Assembly (NCBI RefSeq): GCF_003610895.1
Contig: NZ_MCAS01000004.1
Coordinates: forward strand, 124,001 to 188,000
Reading direction: 5' to 3'
DNA from: Paraburkholderia fungorum
GTDB taxonomy: Bacteria > Pseudomonadota > Gammaproteobacteria > Burkholderiales > Burkholderiaceae
DNA length: 64,000 nt
This document shows positions 36,857 to 45,788 of the stretch, piece after piece. Numbering within the stretch: the stretch's first letter is position 1; every line of letters begins with the position of its first letter. Both the position numbers and the translations under genes were made by a program. The notes beneath the pieces are model-generated. The model had not been told where the DNA came from. It saw only the letters and a program-made list of their open reading frames with translations, and made no database searches.

Positions 36857-38500
36857 ATGAGTCAGCGCAGAGGATTTCATTCCGAACGCCGTCACGTATT
36901 GCAGGGGCTGGCAGGCGGTGCGGCCGGTATCGCGCTCGGCGCATTCACACCGCTGGCACCGTTGGCGCGGGCGGCCGTTCAGGACAGCACGGTGTCGCCG
37001 CGACGCGGCGGCCGGCTGACGGTACTGGTGAATCCGGAGCCGAACGCATTGGTCAATTTCGCCACCACGGCGGGCGCGGAACAGAGGATCAGCCCCAAGG
37101 TCACCGAAGGTTTGCTCGCCTACGACTTCAACGTGCAACCGCGCGCGCAACTCGCCACCGCCTGGTCGATCAGTCCCGACGGTTTGCAGTACACATTCAA
37201 GCTGCGAGAAGGCGTGCGCTGGCACGACGGCCAGCCGTTCACGTCGAAGGACGTCGTGGTGTCGATCGGGTTGCTCAAGCAGTATCATTCGCGCGGCCGC
37301 TCGACCTTCGCCAATGTCGTGGAAGTGCAGACGCCCGACCCGCACACGGCCTTGCTGAAATTATCGAAGCCCGCGCCGTATCTGATCTATGCGCTTGCCG
37401 CGTCGGAGTCGCCGATCGTGCCCGCGCACATATACGGCAGCGGCAATTCGCTGGAGAACCCCCATAACATCGACCCGATCGGCACGGGACCTTATCGGTT
37501 CAAACGTTGGGAGCGGGGCAGTCACGTGGTGTTCGTGCGCAATCCTGACTACTGGGACACGCCCAAGCCGTATATCGACGAACTGGTCGTGCGTTTCATT
37601 GGCGACCCAGCGGCGCGTGCCGTGGCACTCGAAACGGGAGAGCTGGATCTGGCCGGAGAAAATCCGGTGCCGCTGGTGGACATCCAGCGCCTCGCGGCGC
37701 TGCCTCATCTGGCGCTGGAAACACGTGGCTATAGCTACAATGCAGCGCAAACCCAGTTGCAATTCAATCTCGACAACGCTTATCTGTCGAAGCAGAAGGT
37801 CCGGCAGGCGATCGCGCACAGCATCGATCGGCAGGCAATCCTGAAGTCGGTATGGTACGGCTATGGGATCGTTGCGCCGTCACCGATCAGTCCGTTATTG
37901 ACCCAGTTCTATGATCCGGGCGTGCCGACCTTGCCATACGATCTCGCCAAAGCCGGGCAATTACTCGATGAAGCGGGTTTGCCGCGTCAGGCCAACGGTT
38001 TTCGCTTTCCGTTGACGATCGATTTCAACCCGTACGACCCGACGTTCGCCCGCCTTGCCGAATATTTGCGGCAGACGTTGCGTCGCGTGGGGATCGAGTC
38101 GACGGTGCGCTCGCAGGATTTCGCCGCCTACGTGAAGCGGATTTACACCGATCGCGATTTCGATCTGGACGCCAACTTTCTGGGCAACACCTTCGACCCG
38201 ACCGTGGGCGTGCAGCGCCTCTACTGGTCGCGTAACTTCAAGAGAGGGGTGGCATTCTCCAATGCGTCGCACTACGACAGCCCCGAGGTCGACCACCTGC
38301 TCGAAGCCGCCGCGGTGGAGAACGATCCTCGCACGCGAGTCGACTATTTCAGGAAATTCCAGCAAGTGGTGGCGCGTGACCTGCCGATCGTCAATCTGGT
38401 CACGCTCAAGCAGGTCACCCTCTACAACAGGCGTGTGCACAACCATACGGTGACCGCCGACGGTCTGGGTGGAAATCTGGCCGATGTGTTTCTTGCTTGA
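36857..38500 (+). CDS. ABC substrate-binding protein, family 5 (peptide/nickel type), copy A
   Basis: A 547-residue family-5 binding protein. The N-terminus, with ERRHVLQGLAGGAAG, looks like a Tat signal, and the mature part has TVLVNPEPNALVNF-type start, YDFNVQPRAQLATAWSISPDGLQYTFKLREGVRWHDGQPFTSKDVV, and NHTVTADGLGGNLADVF at the end. A strong GGGGAGG at 36846-36852 sets the ATG at 36857. It is followed by a second such protein and then by the permeases and ATPase of one importer. Family 5 proteins bind peptides, but members also bind glutathione, sugars and sulfated compounds; the context suggests a sulfur compound. Confidence 0.92.
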   Translation: MSQRRGFHSERRHVLQGLAGGAAGIALGAFTPLAPLARAAVQDSTVSPRRGGRLTVLVNPEPNALVNFATTAGAEQRISPKVTEGLLAYDFNVQPRAQLATAWSISPDGLQYTFKLREGVRWHDGQPFTSKDVVVSIGLLKQYHSRGRSTFANVVEVQTPDPHTALLKLSKPAPYLIYALAASESPIVPAHIYGSGNSLENPHNIDPIGTGPYRFKRWERGSHVVFVRNPDYWDTPKPYIDELVVRFIGDPAARAVALETGELDLAGENPVPLVDIQRLAALPHLALETRGYSYNAAQTQLQFNLDNAYLSKQKVRQAIAHSIDRQAILKSVWYGYGIVAPSPISPLLTQFYDPGVPTLPYDLAKAGQLLDEAGLPRQANGFRFPLTIDFNPYDPTFARLAEYLRQTLRRVGIESTVRSQDFAAYVKRIYTDRDFDLDANFLGNTFDPTVGVQRLYWSRNFKRGVAFSNASHYDSPEVDHLLEAAAVENDPRTRVDYFRKFQQVVARDLPIVNLVTLKQVTLYNRRVHNHTVTADGLGGNLADVFLA

Positions 38501-38686
38501 AGTGGCGTTCCAGAACGGTGCATCGCCTTTCCTTCGCACCGTGCTTTGCATATGCCTAACGATTGGTTCGTTTGCTGCCGCAGCGGCTTTATCGTGAGCG
38601 CTGCGGCAGCAGCATGGCCGAAACAATCATGAAGCATTTCATTCGGCCGAGACGGGTCGAATCATCGGCAAAAGGAACGGGATCAC

Positions 38687-40291
38687 ATGGCAGGGCTGAA
38701 TCGACGCGAATTTCTGATTTCATCGGGCGCAGCGCTCGCGGCTGCGGGCATGCCCGCACTGACGTTCGCTCAAGGCGACACGGCTGCGCCGAAGCGGGGC
38801 GGCACGCTGAACATGCTGATCAATCCGGAGCCGCCGGTGCTCGTGTCGATCTTTCAGACCACGGGTCCCGCGCTCGTTGCGAGTTCCAAGGTGCTGGAAG
38901 GCCTGCTCGCGTACGACTTCGATCTGCGGCCCAAGCCGCAACTGGCCACGGCATGGACGGTCAGCCCGGATGGCTTGAAATACACGTTCACGCTGCGGCA
39001 GAACGTCAAATGGCACGATGGGCAGCCGTTCACCTCGGCCGACGTCGCGTTCTCGATCGATTTGCTCAAGGCGGTGCATCCGCGTGGCCGCAGCACGTTC
39101 GCCAACGTGACGCGTGTGGCCGCACCGGATGCGCGCACGGCGGTGATCGAACTGTCGAAGCCGGCGCCGTATCTGCTAAAGGCGCTGTCCGCGGGCGAAT
39201 CGCCGATCGTGCCCAAACACCTTTATGCGTCGGGCGACCCGCTGTCCAATCCGCACAACAACGCGCCGATCGGCACCGGGCCGTTTCGTTTCAAATCGTG
39301 GACACGTGGCGCCAATATTGTCTACGAACGCAATCCGGACTACTGGGACGCCGGCAAACCGTATATCGACGGCCTCGTATTCAAGGTGATCCCCGACGCG
39401 GCCGCGCGTTCCGCCGCCTTCGAAACGGGTGCGCTCGATCTGGGCGGCGAGAATCCGGTGCCCCTCACCGATCTGCCACGCCTCACGCAATTGCCGCAAC
39501 TGGCCGTTGAAACGCGGGGTTATCGCTTTCTCGAACCGCTTGCCGAAATCGACTTCAATCTCGATCATCCGATTCTCAAGGATCTTCGAGTGCGCCAGGC
39601 GATCGCCCACGCGGTCAATCCGCAGGTCGTACAGCGCACGGTGGCCTATGGCTACGCCGATCTGTCACCCACGCCGATTACACCGGGCTCTCCGTATCAC
39701 GACGCCGGGCTCGCGCCGTATGCGTTCGATATCGGCAACGCCGAGAAACTGCTCGATGCAGCGGGTTATCCGCGCAAGGACGGCGGCGTGCGCTTCGGTT
39801 TGACGCACGATTTTCTGCCGTACGGCGACATGTACCGCCGCCAGGCGGACTACGTGAAGTCGGCACTGGCGAAGGTGGGAATCGAGGTCACGGTGCGCTC
39901 GCAGGATTTGCCGGCGTTCCTGAAGCGGGTGTATGCCGATCGTCAGTTTGATTTCACCAGTATCGGCGTCAACACGCTGTTCGATCCGAGCGTGGGGGTT
40001 CAGCGCCTGTACTGGTCGAAGAATATCCGCCCCGGTGTGCCGTTTTCGAACGCGCCGCACTACAGCAACCCTGAGGTCGACCGGCTGCTGGAAAGCGCGT
40101 CGGTCGAAACCGACGAAAGCAAACGCGTGGCGCTATACCAGCAGTTCCAGCAGATTGTGTATCGCGATCTGCCGATTCTCAACCTGGTCGCGCCGCGCAT
40201 GGTCACGCTCGCGAATCGCCGCGTTCACAACCATACGGTTTCCGCGCAGGGCCTGGAAGGCAACCTCGCGGATGTCTATCTGAGCGCATGA
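38687..40291 (+). CDS. ABC substrate-binding protein, family 5, copy B (Tat-exported)
   Basis: A 534-residue family-5 binding protein. The signal has a clear twin-arginine motif NRREFLISSG followed by a hydrophobic stretch, so export folded through Tat is likely. The mature part shows RGGTLNMLINPEPP, YDFDLRPKPQLATAWTVSPDG and VKWHDGQPFTSADVAFSI. It is 13 bases before the first permease gene and is the primary candidate partner of that importer. It is closely related to copy A and to the minus-strand copies at 45789 and 48515, suggesting duplication. Confidence 0.94.
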   Translation: MAGLNRREFLISSGAALAAAGMPALTFAQGDTAAPKRGGTLNMLINPEPPVLVSIFQTTGPALVASSKVLEGLLAYDFDLRPKPQLATAWTVSPDGLKYTFTLRQNVKWHDGQPFTSADVAFSIDLLKAVHPRGRSTFANVTRVAAPDARTAVIELSKPAPYLLKALSAGESPIVPKHLYASGDPLSNPHNNAPIGTGPFRFKSWTRGANIVYERNPDYWDAGKPYIDGLVFKVIPDAAARSAAFETGALDLGGENPVPLTDLPRLTQLPQLAVETRGYRFLEPLAEIDFNLDHPILKDLRVRQAIAHAVNPQVVQRTVAYGYADLSPTPITPGSPYHDAGLAPYAFDIGNAEKLLDAAGYPRKDGGVRFGLTHDFLPYGDMYRRQADYVKSALAKVGIEVTVRSQDLPAFLKRVYADRQFDFTSIGVNTLFDPSVGVQRLYWSKNIRPGVPFSNAPHYSNPEVDRLLESASVETDESKRVALYQQFQQIVYRDLPILNLVAPRMVTLANRRVHNHTVSAQGLEGNLADVYLSA

Positions 40292-40304
40292 CAGGAGAGA
40301 CCCG

Positions 40305-41285
40305 ATGAGCCGACGTTTGCGTTTCGCTGCGATTGCCCGGCGTACCGCGTGGCAGGCACTGCCGACGGTGATCGGCATCGTGATCCTGAACTTCTTTCTG
40401 CTCAAGCTGATGCCGGGCGACGCCGCCGACGTGCTGGCCGGCGAATCCGGCTCCGCAACGGTGGAAACGATGCAGGTGCTGCGCGCGAAGTTCGGGCTCG
40501 ATCAGCCGGTGCTGCATCAGTTATGGTCGTATCTCGCGCATCTGTCGCATTTCAGCCTCGGTTATTCACCGCGTTACGACATGCCGGTGATGCAACTGAT
40601 CCTGTCGCGTCTGCCGAATACGCTGCTGCTGATGGGCGTGGCCTTGTCGTTTGCGATTGTGGCGGGCGTGGTGCTCGGCGCGGTGATGGCGCATTGGGCC
40701 GGCAAGTGGCCCGACCGGGTGCTGTCCGTGCTGGCCTTGCTGTTCTATTCCACACCGGGTTTCTGGATCGGCCTGCTGGCGATCGTGTTGTTCTCGGTGC
40801 ATCTGGGCTGGCTGCCGAGCGGCGGCAACGTCACGCTCGGTGTGCAACTGCACGGATTCGCCTATTTTGCCGATGCGGCCAAACATGTCCTCCTGCCTGC
40901 GGCCACGCTGGCGACATTCTTTGTCGCGATCTACGCACGGCTCACGCGGGCCGCGATGCTGGAGGTGCAGCGCCAGGATTTCGTGCGCACGGCGCAGGCT
41001 AAAGGTTTGCATCCATGGCGCGTGACAGTGCGGCATGTGTTGCGCAACGCGCTGATGCCGCTCACGACGATCATCGGGATTCATTTCGGCACGCTGTTGG
41101 GCGGCGCCGCCGTGACGGAAACGGTGTTCAGCTGGCCAGGTCTCGGGCGTCTCGCGCTCGACGCCGTGATGGCGCGCGATTTCAGCGTACTGCTCGGGGT
41201 TTTGCTGTTGTCGTCGCTGCTCGTGATCGTCGCCAATGTTCTGGTCGATCTGCTGCAGGCGTGGCTCGATCCGCGCGTGGCGTGA
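40305..41285 (+). CDS. Dpp/Opp-type ABC permease 1
   Basis: A 326-residue inner-membrane permease of the DppB/OppB family. It has the N-terminal transmembrane helix and periplasmic loop, about six helices, and the EAA-like loop FVRTAQAKGLHPWRVTVRHVLRNALMPLTT. It pairs with the second permease at 41332 and the fused ATPase at 42401. The binding-protein gene is 13 bases upstream. Confidence 0.94.
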   Translation: MSRRLRFAAIARRTAWQALPTVIGIVILNFFLLKLMPGDAADVLAGESGSATVETMQVLRAKFGLDQPVLHQLWSYLAHLSHFSLGYSPRYDMPVMQLILSRLPNTLLLMGVALSFAIVAGVVLGAVMAHWAGKWPDRVLSVLALLFYSTPGFWIGLLAIVLFSVHLGWLPSGGNVTLGVQLHGFAYFADAAKHVLLPAATLATFFVAIYARLTRAAMLEVQRQDFVRTAQAKGLHPWRVTVRHVLRNALMPLTTIIGIHFGTLLGGAAVTETVFSWPGLGRLALDAVMARDFSVLLGVLLLSSLLVIVANVLVDLLQAWLDPRVA

Positions 41286-41331
41286 CGGTTTTCTTACGCA
41301 TGCCGAACTGCTTTATTTTCAGAGGGATGAA

Positions 41332-42303
41332 ATGGCTTCCGACTCTTCCAACCTGATTGCCACACCGCCGGAACCCGCGGCGTCGCCGTGGCGGCGTCAA
41401 CTGGCCGGCACGCTGTTCGGTCAGCGGCGCGCCGGCGCATCGGCTGCATCCGGATCGCGCGGCGTGGGGCGAGGCGTCTGGCGCGCGCTGTTGCGCAACC
41501 CGTCCGCGTTCGCCGGACTCCTGTTGCTGGTGGCGTTTATCGCGCTAGCGCTCAGCGCGGGGCACCTGTTTCCGGGCGATCCGCTCGATATGGTGGCGGC
41601 GCCCTTCGAATGGCCGGGCGCCGACCCGCAATACTGGCTCGGCACCGATTCACTGGGACGCGATGTGGCGGCGGGCATCGCGCACGGCACACGTGTGTCG
41701 CTGCTGATCGGCGCGGCCTCGGCCGGCATCGGTCTGGTGATCGGCACGCTGGTCGGCGCGACGGGGGGATTCTTCGGCGGTGTGATCGACGATCTGCTGG
41801 TGCGCGTGACCGAACTCTTTCAGACGGTACCGTCGTTTCTGCTGGTGATCGTGATTGTGGCGATCGGCCGGCCGAGCGTGACGATCATCGCGCTGGCGAT
41901 CGGTATTGCCTCGTGGCCCACCGTTGCGCGGATCGTGCGTGCTGAATTTCGCACGCTGCGCCAAGCGGATTTCGTGCTGGCCGCACGCAGCCAGGGATTC
42001 GGCAACGCCCGCATCATCTTTGGCGAAATTTTGCCGAACGCGTTGCCGCCGGTGATCGTCACCGCGTCCGTAATGGTGGCGAGTGCGATTCTGATCGAGT
42101 CGTCGCTGTCGTTTCTCGGCATGGGTGACCCGAATGTGGTGAGCTGGGGCGGCATGATCGGTGCAGGCCGCGATTCGCTGCGCACTGCGTGGTATCTGAC
42201 CGCCATTCCCGGCGCGGCGATCGTGCTGGCGGTGCTCGCGCTGAACCTGCTCGGCGATGGGTTGAACGATGCGCTCAATCCGCGCTTACGCGAACGCGTT
42301 TGA
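41332..42303 (+). CDS. Dpp/Opp-type ABC permease 2
   Basis: A 323-residue permease of the DppC/OppC family with an N-terminal cytosolic region and six helices; family marks are DPQYWLGTDSLGRDVAAGIAHGTRVSLLIG and the EAA loop ADFVLAARSQGFGNARIIFGEILPNALPP. The ATG at 41332, after AGAGGG, is preferred to an upstream start at 41236 that overlaps the previous gene. It forms the heterodimeric channel with permease 1. Confidence 0.94.
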   Translation: MASDSSNLIATPPEPAASPWRRQLAGTLFGQRRAGASAASGSRGVGRGVWRALLRNPSAFAGLLLLVAFIALALSAGHLFPGDPLDMVAAPFEWPGADPQYWLGTDSLGRDVAAGIAHGTRVSLLIGAASAGIGLVIGTLVGATGGFFGGVIDDLLVRVTELFQTVPSFLLVIVIVAIGRPSVTIIALAIGIASWPTVARIVRAEFRTLRQADFVLAARSQGFGNARIIFGEILPNALPPVIVTASVMVASAILIESSLSFLGMGDPNVVSWGGMIGAGRDSLRTAWYLTAIPGAAIVLAVLALNLLGDGLNDALNPRLRERV

Positions 42304-42307
42304 CGAG

Positions 42308-42373
42308 CGGCTCAAGCGCGGCTCAAGCGCGACTCAAACGCGACCCAAACATGGCCCAAGCGCGGCTCCAGCA
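42308..42373. repeat. Six imperfect 11-bp tandem repeats
   Basis: Copies of a unit close to CGGCTCAAGCG run head-to-tail from just after the permease stop: two exact copies, then CGACTCAAACG, CGACCCAAACA, TGGCCCAAGCG and CGGCTCCAGCA. The array fills most of the 97-base gap before the ATPase gene. Confidence 0.85.
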
Positions 42374-42400
42374 CAGCCGACAACATACAAAGGATGCACA

Positions 42401-44116
42401 GTGGCAAACCTGCTTGAAGTACGCGACTTGCGCGTCAGTTTCGGCGCGCACGAAGCGGTGCGTGGCCTGAGCTTCGACATCGCGCAAGGCGAGACGCTCG
42501 CGCTGGTCGGCGAATCGGGTTGCGGCAAATCGGCGACGGCGCTTTCGCTGATGCGTCTCGTGCCCACGCCGGGACGCGTGACGGGCAGCCTGCGTTTCGA
42601 CGGCCGTGAACTGCTCGATTTGCCGGCGCGCGAAATTCGGGACATTCGCGGCCAGCAGATTTCGATGATTTTCCAGGAGCCGATGACATCGCTCAATCCT
42701 GTGCTGTCGATTGGCGCACAGATCGTCGAGACCTTGCGGCAGCATGAACGCCTGTCCAAAGCCGCGGCATGGAAGCGCGCCGTCGAATTGCTGGAGCTGG
42801 TGCGAATTGCCGAACCACAGCGGCGTGTGTTCGATTTTCCGCACGAGCTGTCCGGCGGTCAGCGGCAGCGCGTGATGATCGCCATGGCGGTGGCATGCCG
42901 GCCGCGTCTGTTGATTGCCGATGAACCGACCACCGCGCTCGATGTCACGATTCAGGCACGCATTCTCGACCTGCTCGACGGTTTGCGCCGCGAGTTGTCC
43001 ATGTCCCTGCTGCTGATCACGCACGACCTTGGCATCGTCGCCAGCCATGCGGATCGTGTTGCGGTCATGCTCGCAGGAGAGAAGGTGGAAGAAGCGCCGG
43101 TTGCGCGGCTCTTCACGCAGCCGCAGCATGCGTACACGCGGGGTCTGCTTGGCGCCTCGCTGAATCTTGCTGACGACCTGCATTATCGCGGCTGGAAGCT
43201 ACCCGAAATTCGCCACAGCGTCGGCGAAGACGGCAAGCCGGGTTTCGCCGTGGTGCCGCGCTCGGTTCGCACCGGGCGCTTCGTTGCGGATGCCGATCCC
43301 GCACAACGTATTACGACGGATAGCGAAGCGCCGTTGCTCGCGCTGCAGGATGTGCGGATCGACTATCCGCAGCGTCATGGCAAAACCACACTGCGTGCCG
43401 TCGACGGTGTTTCGCTGCAGATCGCCCGGGGCGAGACGGTTGGCCTCGTCGGCGAATCCGGCTGCGGGAAATCGACGCTCTCCAAAGCGATCTTGCGGCT
43501 CGTGTCGACAGCCGCTGGCGAAATCCGCTTGCGCGGAACCGATCTCGTGCCGCTGGGCGAACGCGAACTGCGGCCGTTTCGGCGTCATGTGCAGATGGTG
43601 TTTCAGGACCCGTATGCGTCGCTCAATCCGCGCCGCACGGTGGCGGAGATTCTCGATACGGTGCTGGTAGTGAACGGTATTGGCAACGCGCAACAGCGCC
43701 GCGCGCGGATCGCCGCCATGCTCGACCGGGTAGGGCTGCCGAACTCGGCGCTCGGCCGTTTTCCGCACGAGTTCTCAGGCGGGCAACGGCAACGCATCGG
43801 CATCGCGCGGGCGCTGGTGCTGGAACCCGACCTGCTGATCTGCGATGAACCGGTGTCCGCACTCGACGTGTCGATTCAGGCGCAGATTCTCAATCTGCTG
43901 GTCGACCTGAAGCGCGATCTGGGGCTTGCCTATCTGTTCATCTCGCACGACCTTTCGGTGGTGCGTTATGTCGCGGATCGCGTGCACGTCATGCAGGCTG
44001 GGCGGATTGTCGAAAGCGGGCATCAGCGGGACATCTGGCGTGCGCCGCAGCATCCGTATACGCGCTCGCTGCTCGACGCGATTCCCGGCAAGACCTTCGA
44101 CGCGCAGGCGGCGTAG
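42401..44116 (+). CDS. Dpp-type ABC ATPase with two fused domains (DppD-DppF fusion)
   Basis: A 571-residue protein that carries both ATPases of a peptide-type importer in one chain. The first half has Walker A GESGCGKSA, signature LSGGQRQRVMIAMA and Walker B RLLIADEPTTALD; the second has GESGCGKSTLSKA, FSGGQRQRIGIARA and DLLICDEPVSALD. Each half ends with the family's C-terminal oligopeptide domain. It starts with GTG, supported by AAAGGA, after the tandem-repeat array. Such fusions (like YliA/GsiA) are common in importers for glutathione and peptides. It completes the operon 36857-44116. Confidence 0.95.
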   Translation: MANLLEVRDLRVSFGAHEAVRGLSFDIAQGETLALVGESGCGKSATALSLMRLVPTPGRVTGSLRFDGRELLDLPAREIRDIRGQQISMIFQEPMTSLNPVLSIGAQIVETLRQHERLSKAAAWKRAVELLELVRIAEPQRRVFDFPHELSGGQRQRVMIAMAVACRPRLLIADEPTTALDVTIQARILDLLDGLRRELSMSLLLITHDLGIVASHADRVAVMLAGEKVEEAPVARLFTQPQHAYTRGLLGASLNLADDLHYRGWKLPEIRHSVGEDGKPGFAVVPRSVRTGRFVADADPAQRITTDSEAPLLALQDVRIDYPQRHGKTTLRAVDGVSLQIARGETVGLVGESGCGKSTLSKAILRLVSTAAGEIRLRGTDLVPLGERELRPFRRHVQMVFQDPYASLNPRRTVAEILDTVLVVNGIGNAQQRRARIAAMLDRVGLPNSALGRFPHEFSGGQRQRIGIARALVLEPDLLICDEPVSALDVSIQAQILNLLVDLKRDLGLAYLFISHDLSVVRYVADRVHVMQAGRIVESGHQRDIWRAPQHPYTRSLLDAIPGKTFDAQAA

Positions 44117-44128
44117 ACCTTGCAAGGC

Positions 44129-44196
44129 TGCAAGTGGCCGCGAGAGGCCACAAAAGGCCGTGCAAGAGGCCGTGCAAGGGGCTGTGCAAGAGGCGC
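44129..44196. repeat. Imperfect 10-12-bp tandem repeats between convergent genes
   Basis: The unit TGCAAGAGGCCG recurs as TGCAAGTGGCCG, shortened CGAGAGGCCA and CAAAAGGCCG, then TGCAAGAGGCCG, TGCAAGGGGCTG and TGCAAGAGGCGC. The array occupies most of the gap between the convergent ATPase and amidase genes. Confidence 0.75.
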
Positions 44197-44224
44197 CGGG
44201 CAGCGCGGCAGATGCCGCCCTCGC

Positions 44225-45763
44225 TTATCGGACCGCGCCCGCTTTTGCGCCCGCTTCATAACCGGGTGGCACGAGAAAGCCGCCGTACGCTTGCTCCAGC
44301 AGGCGCGCGAAGGCAATCGGCGTACGGTCCTCGAGCCACGGGCCGACCGCTTGTGCGCTGACCGGCAAGCCGTCGTCGTCGAGACCGAGCGGGAAACTGG
44401 TGGCCGGCAAGCCGGGCAACACGGGCAGACCTGCCCAATAGAAGAAGTCGAGGAAACGCACCTGGCGCACACCGTCTTCGTAGGCCACCGGATAGGTTCG
44501 CGCGTCTTTCGGCTCTTCATGGTTGTGGCGAAACGCGGGCACCGGCGCGACCGGCGTCACGACCACGTCGAACGATTCGAAAAGCCGTTCCCATTCATGA
44601 CGCAAGGCATGGCGTCGTTCGTCGGCTTTGAGCCAGTCGCGGTGCGCGAGTGTGGGCGCGCGCAGCCAGGCGGCATCGGCGCTGTCGTCGTCCGCGGCGA
44701 GTTGGGCGAGCCGTTGCCGGGCTGTTTCGCCTGGAGCCGGCGGCTCGGCGAGCGACGAACCCAGCAGCGTCCGGTACAACGGGTGCGCGCGGGCCAGATC
44801 GGGCAGCAGACCGGCGGGCAGGTCGGCGGGGCGGCTTACCTGCGCGCCCTGGGTGCGCAGACGTTCGACCACACGCTCGGTCACGAGGCGTTCCGACAGG
44901 CTGCGTTCCGTACCGGGCCATGTGTCGATCACCAGCACGCGAAAATCGGCGAGCTGGGCATGGCGTGCGGGCGGCAAGCTCACGCGCCACGCTTTGGCTG
45001 TCAACGGATCGCGATTGAGCAGTAGATCCAGTGCGAGTTCCAGGTCACTCGCACTGCGCGCCAATGGACCCGCCACGCTCAGATCGCGGGCGGAAAAGCG
45101 TCCCGGCGGCGCACCCGCGCCCTTGAGCGAGATGAGGCCGTAACTGGGCTTGTGACCGTAGACGCCGGTAAAGTGCGCAGGAATGCGAATCGAGCCGCCA
45201 ATGTCGGAGCCGAGCTCCAGCGCGACGTAGCCTGCGGCAAGCGCCGCCGAAGAGCCACCCGACGAACCACCCGGCGTGCGGTCCAGATCCCATGGATTGC
45301 GCGTCAGGCCGTAGACCGCGTTGTAGCTTTGCAGGTCGGTCAGACTGATGGGCACGTTGGTCTTGCCGATGATCACCGCACCAGCTTCACGCAGCGCGGC
45401 GACCGCAAGCGAATCGCGTTCGGCGCGATTCGCCGCGAAAGCAGGGTTGCCGACGCTGGTGACGAGTCCCGTCACATCGAACGACTCTTTCACCGTAACC
45501 GGTACGCCGAGCAATGGGCGCCGTTCGCCGCGCGCCAACGCGGCATCGGCCTCGCGAGCCGCGGCGCGCGCCGCTTCGTGGTCGTGCGCGACCACGGCGT
45601 TCAGCTCGCTGTCGAAGCGGGCAATGCGCGCGAGGCTGTGTTCCAGCAGTTCGACCGCTGAAACGCGGCCATCGGCGAGGGCTTGTGCCTGCTCTCCTGC
45701 GCTGGCGAAAGTCAGTGCGTTGAGAACGGCGGACTTCGGATCATCCAGTTGATGGGCGGTCAT
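44225..45763 (-). CDS. Amidase (amidase-signature family)
   Basis: A 512-residue amidase-signature hydrolase. The triad is visible: Lys92 in PVTVKESFD, the cis-Ser in GGSSGGS (about 167-168) and the nucleophile Ser191 in GSDIGGSIRIPA. It lacks a signal peptide and should be cytoplasmic. It is the last gene of a minus-strand operon after a family-5 binding protein and an aldo/keto reductase, 25 bases after the former. It could open amide bonds in imported peptide- or amide-type sulfur compounds, such as N-acyl or sulfonamide-like molecules, but the substrate is not known. It converges with the Dpp operon. Confidence 0.93.
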   Translation of the reverse strand: MTAHQLDDPKSAVLNALTFASAGEQAQALADGRVSAVELLEHSLARIARFDSELNAVVAHDHEAARAAAREADAALARGERRPLLGVPVTVKESFDVTGLVTSVGNPAFAANRAERDSLAVAALREAGAVIIGKTNVPISLTDLQSYNAVYGLTRNPWDLDRTPGGSSGGSSAALAAGYVALELGSDIGGSIRIPAHFTGVYGHKPSYGLISLKGAGAPPGRFSARDLSVAGPLARSASDLELALDLLLNRDPLTAKAWRVSLPPARHAQLADFRVLVIDTWPGTERSLSERLVTERVVERLRTQGAQVSRPADLPAGLLPDLARAHPLYRTLLGSSLAEPPAPGETARQRLAQLAADDDSADAAWLRAPTLAHRDWLKADERRHALRHEWERLFESFDVVVTPVAPVPAFRHNHEEPKDARTYPVAYEDGVRQVRFLDFFYWAGLPVLPGLPATSFPLGLDDDGLPVSAQAVGPWLEDRTPIAFARLLEQAYGGFLVPPGYEAGAKAGAVR

Positions 45764-45788
45764 GATTGGCGGGTCTCGTTTCGACGTG

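Noticed and set aside
42308..42373. CRISPR array
   Set aside because: Units are 11 bp, adjoining and imperfect, without spacers or cas genes.
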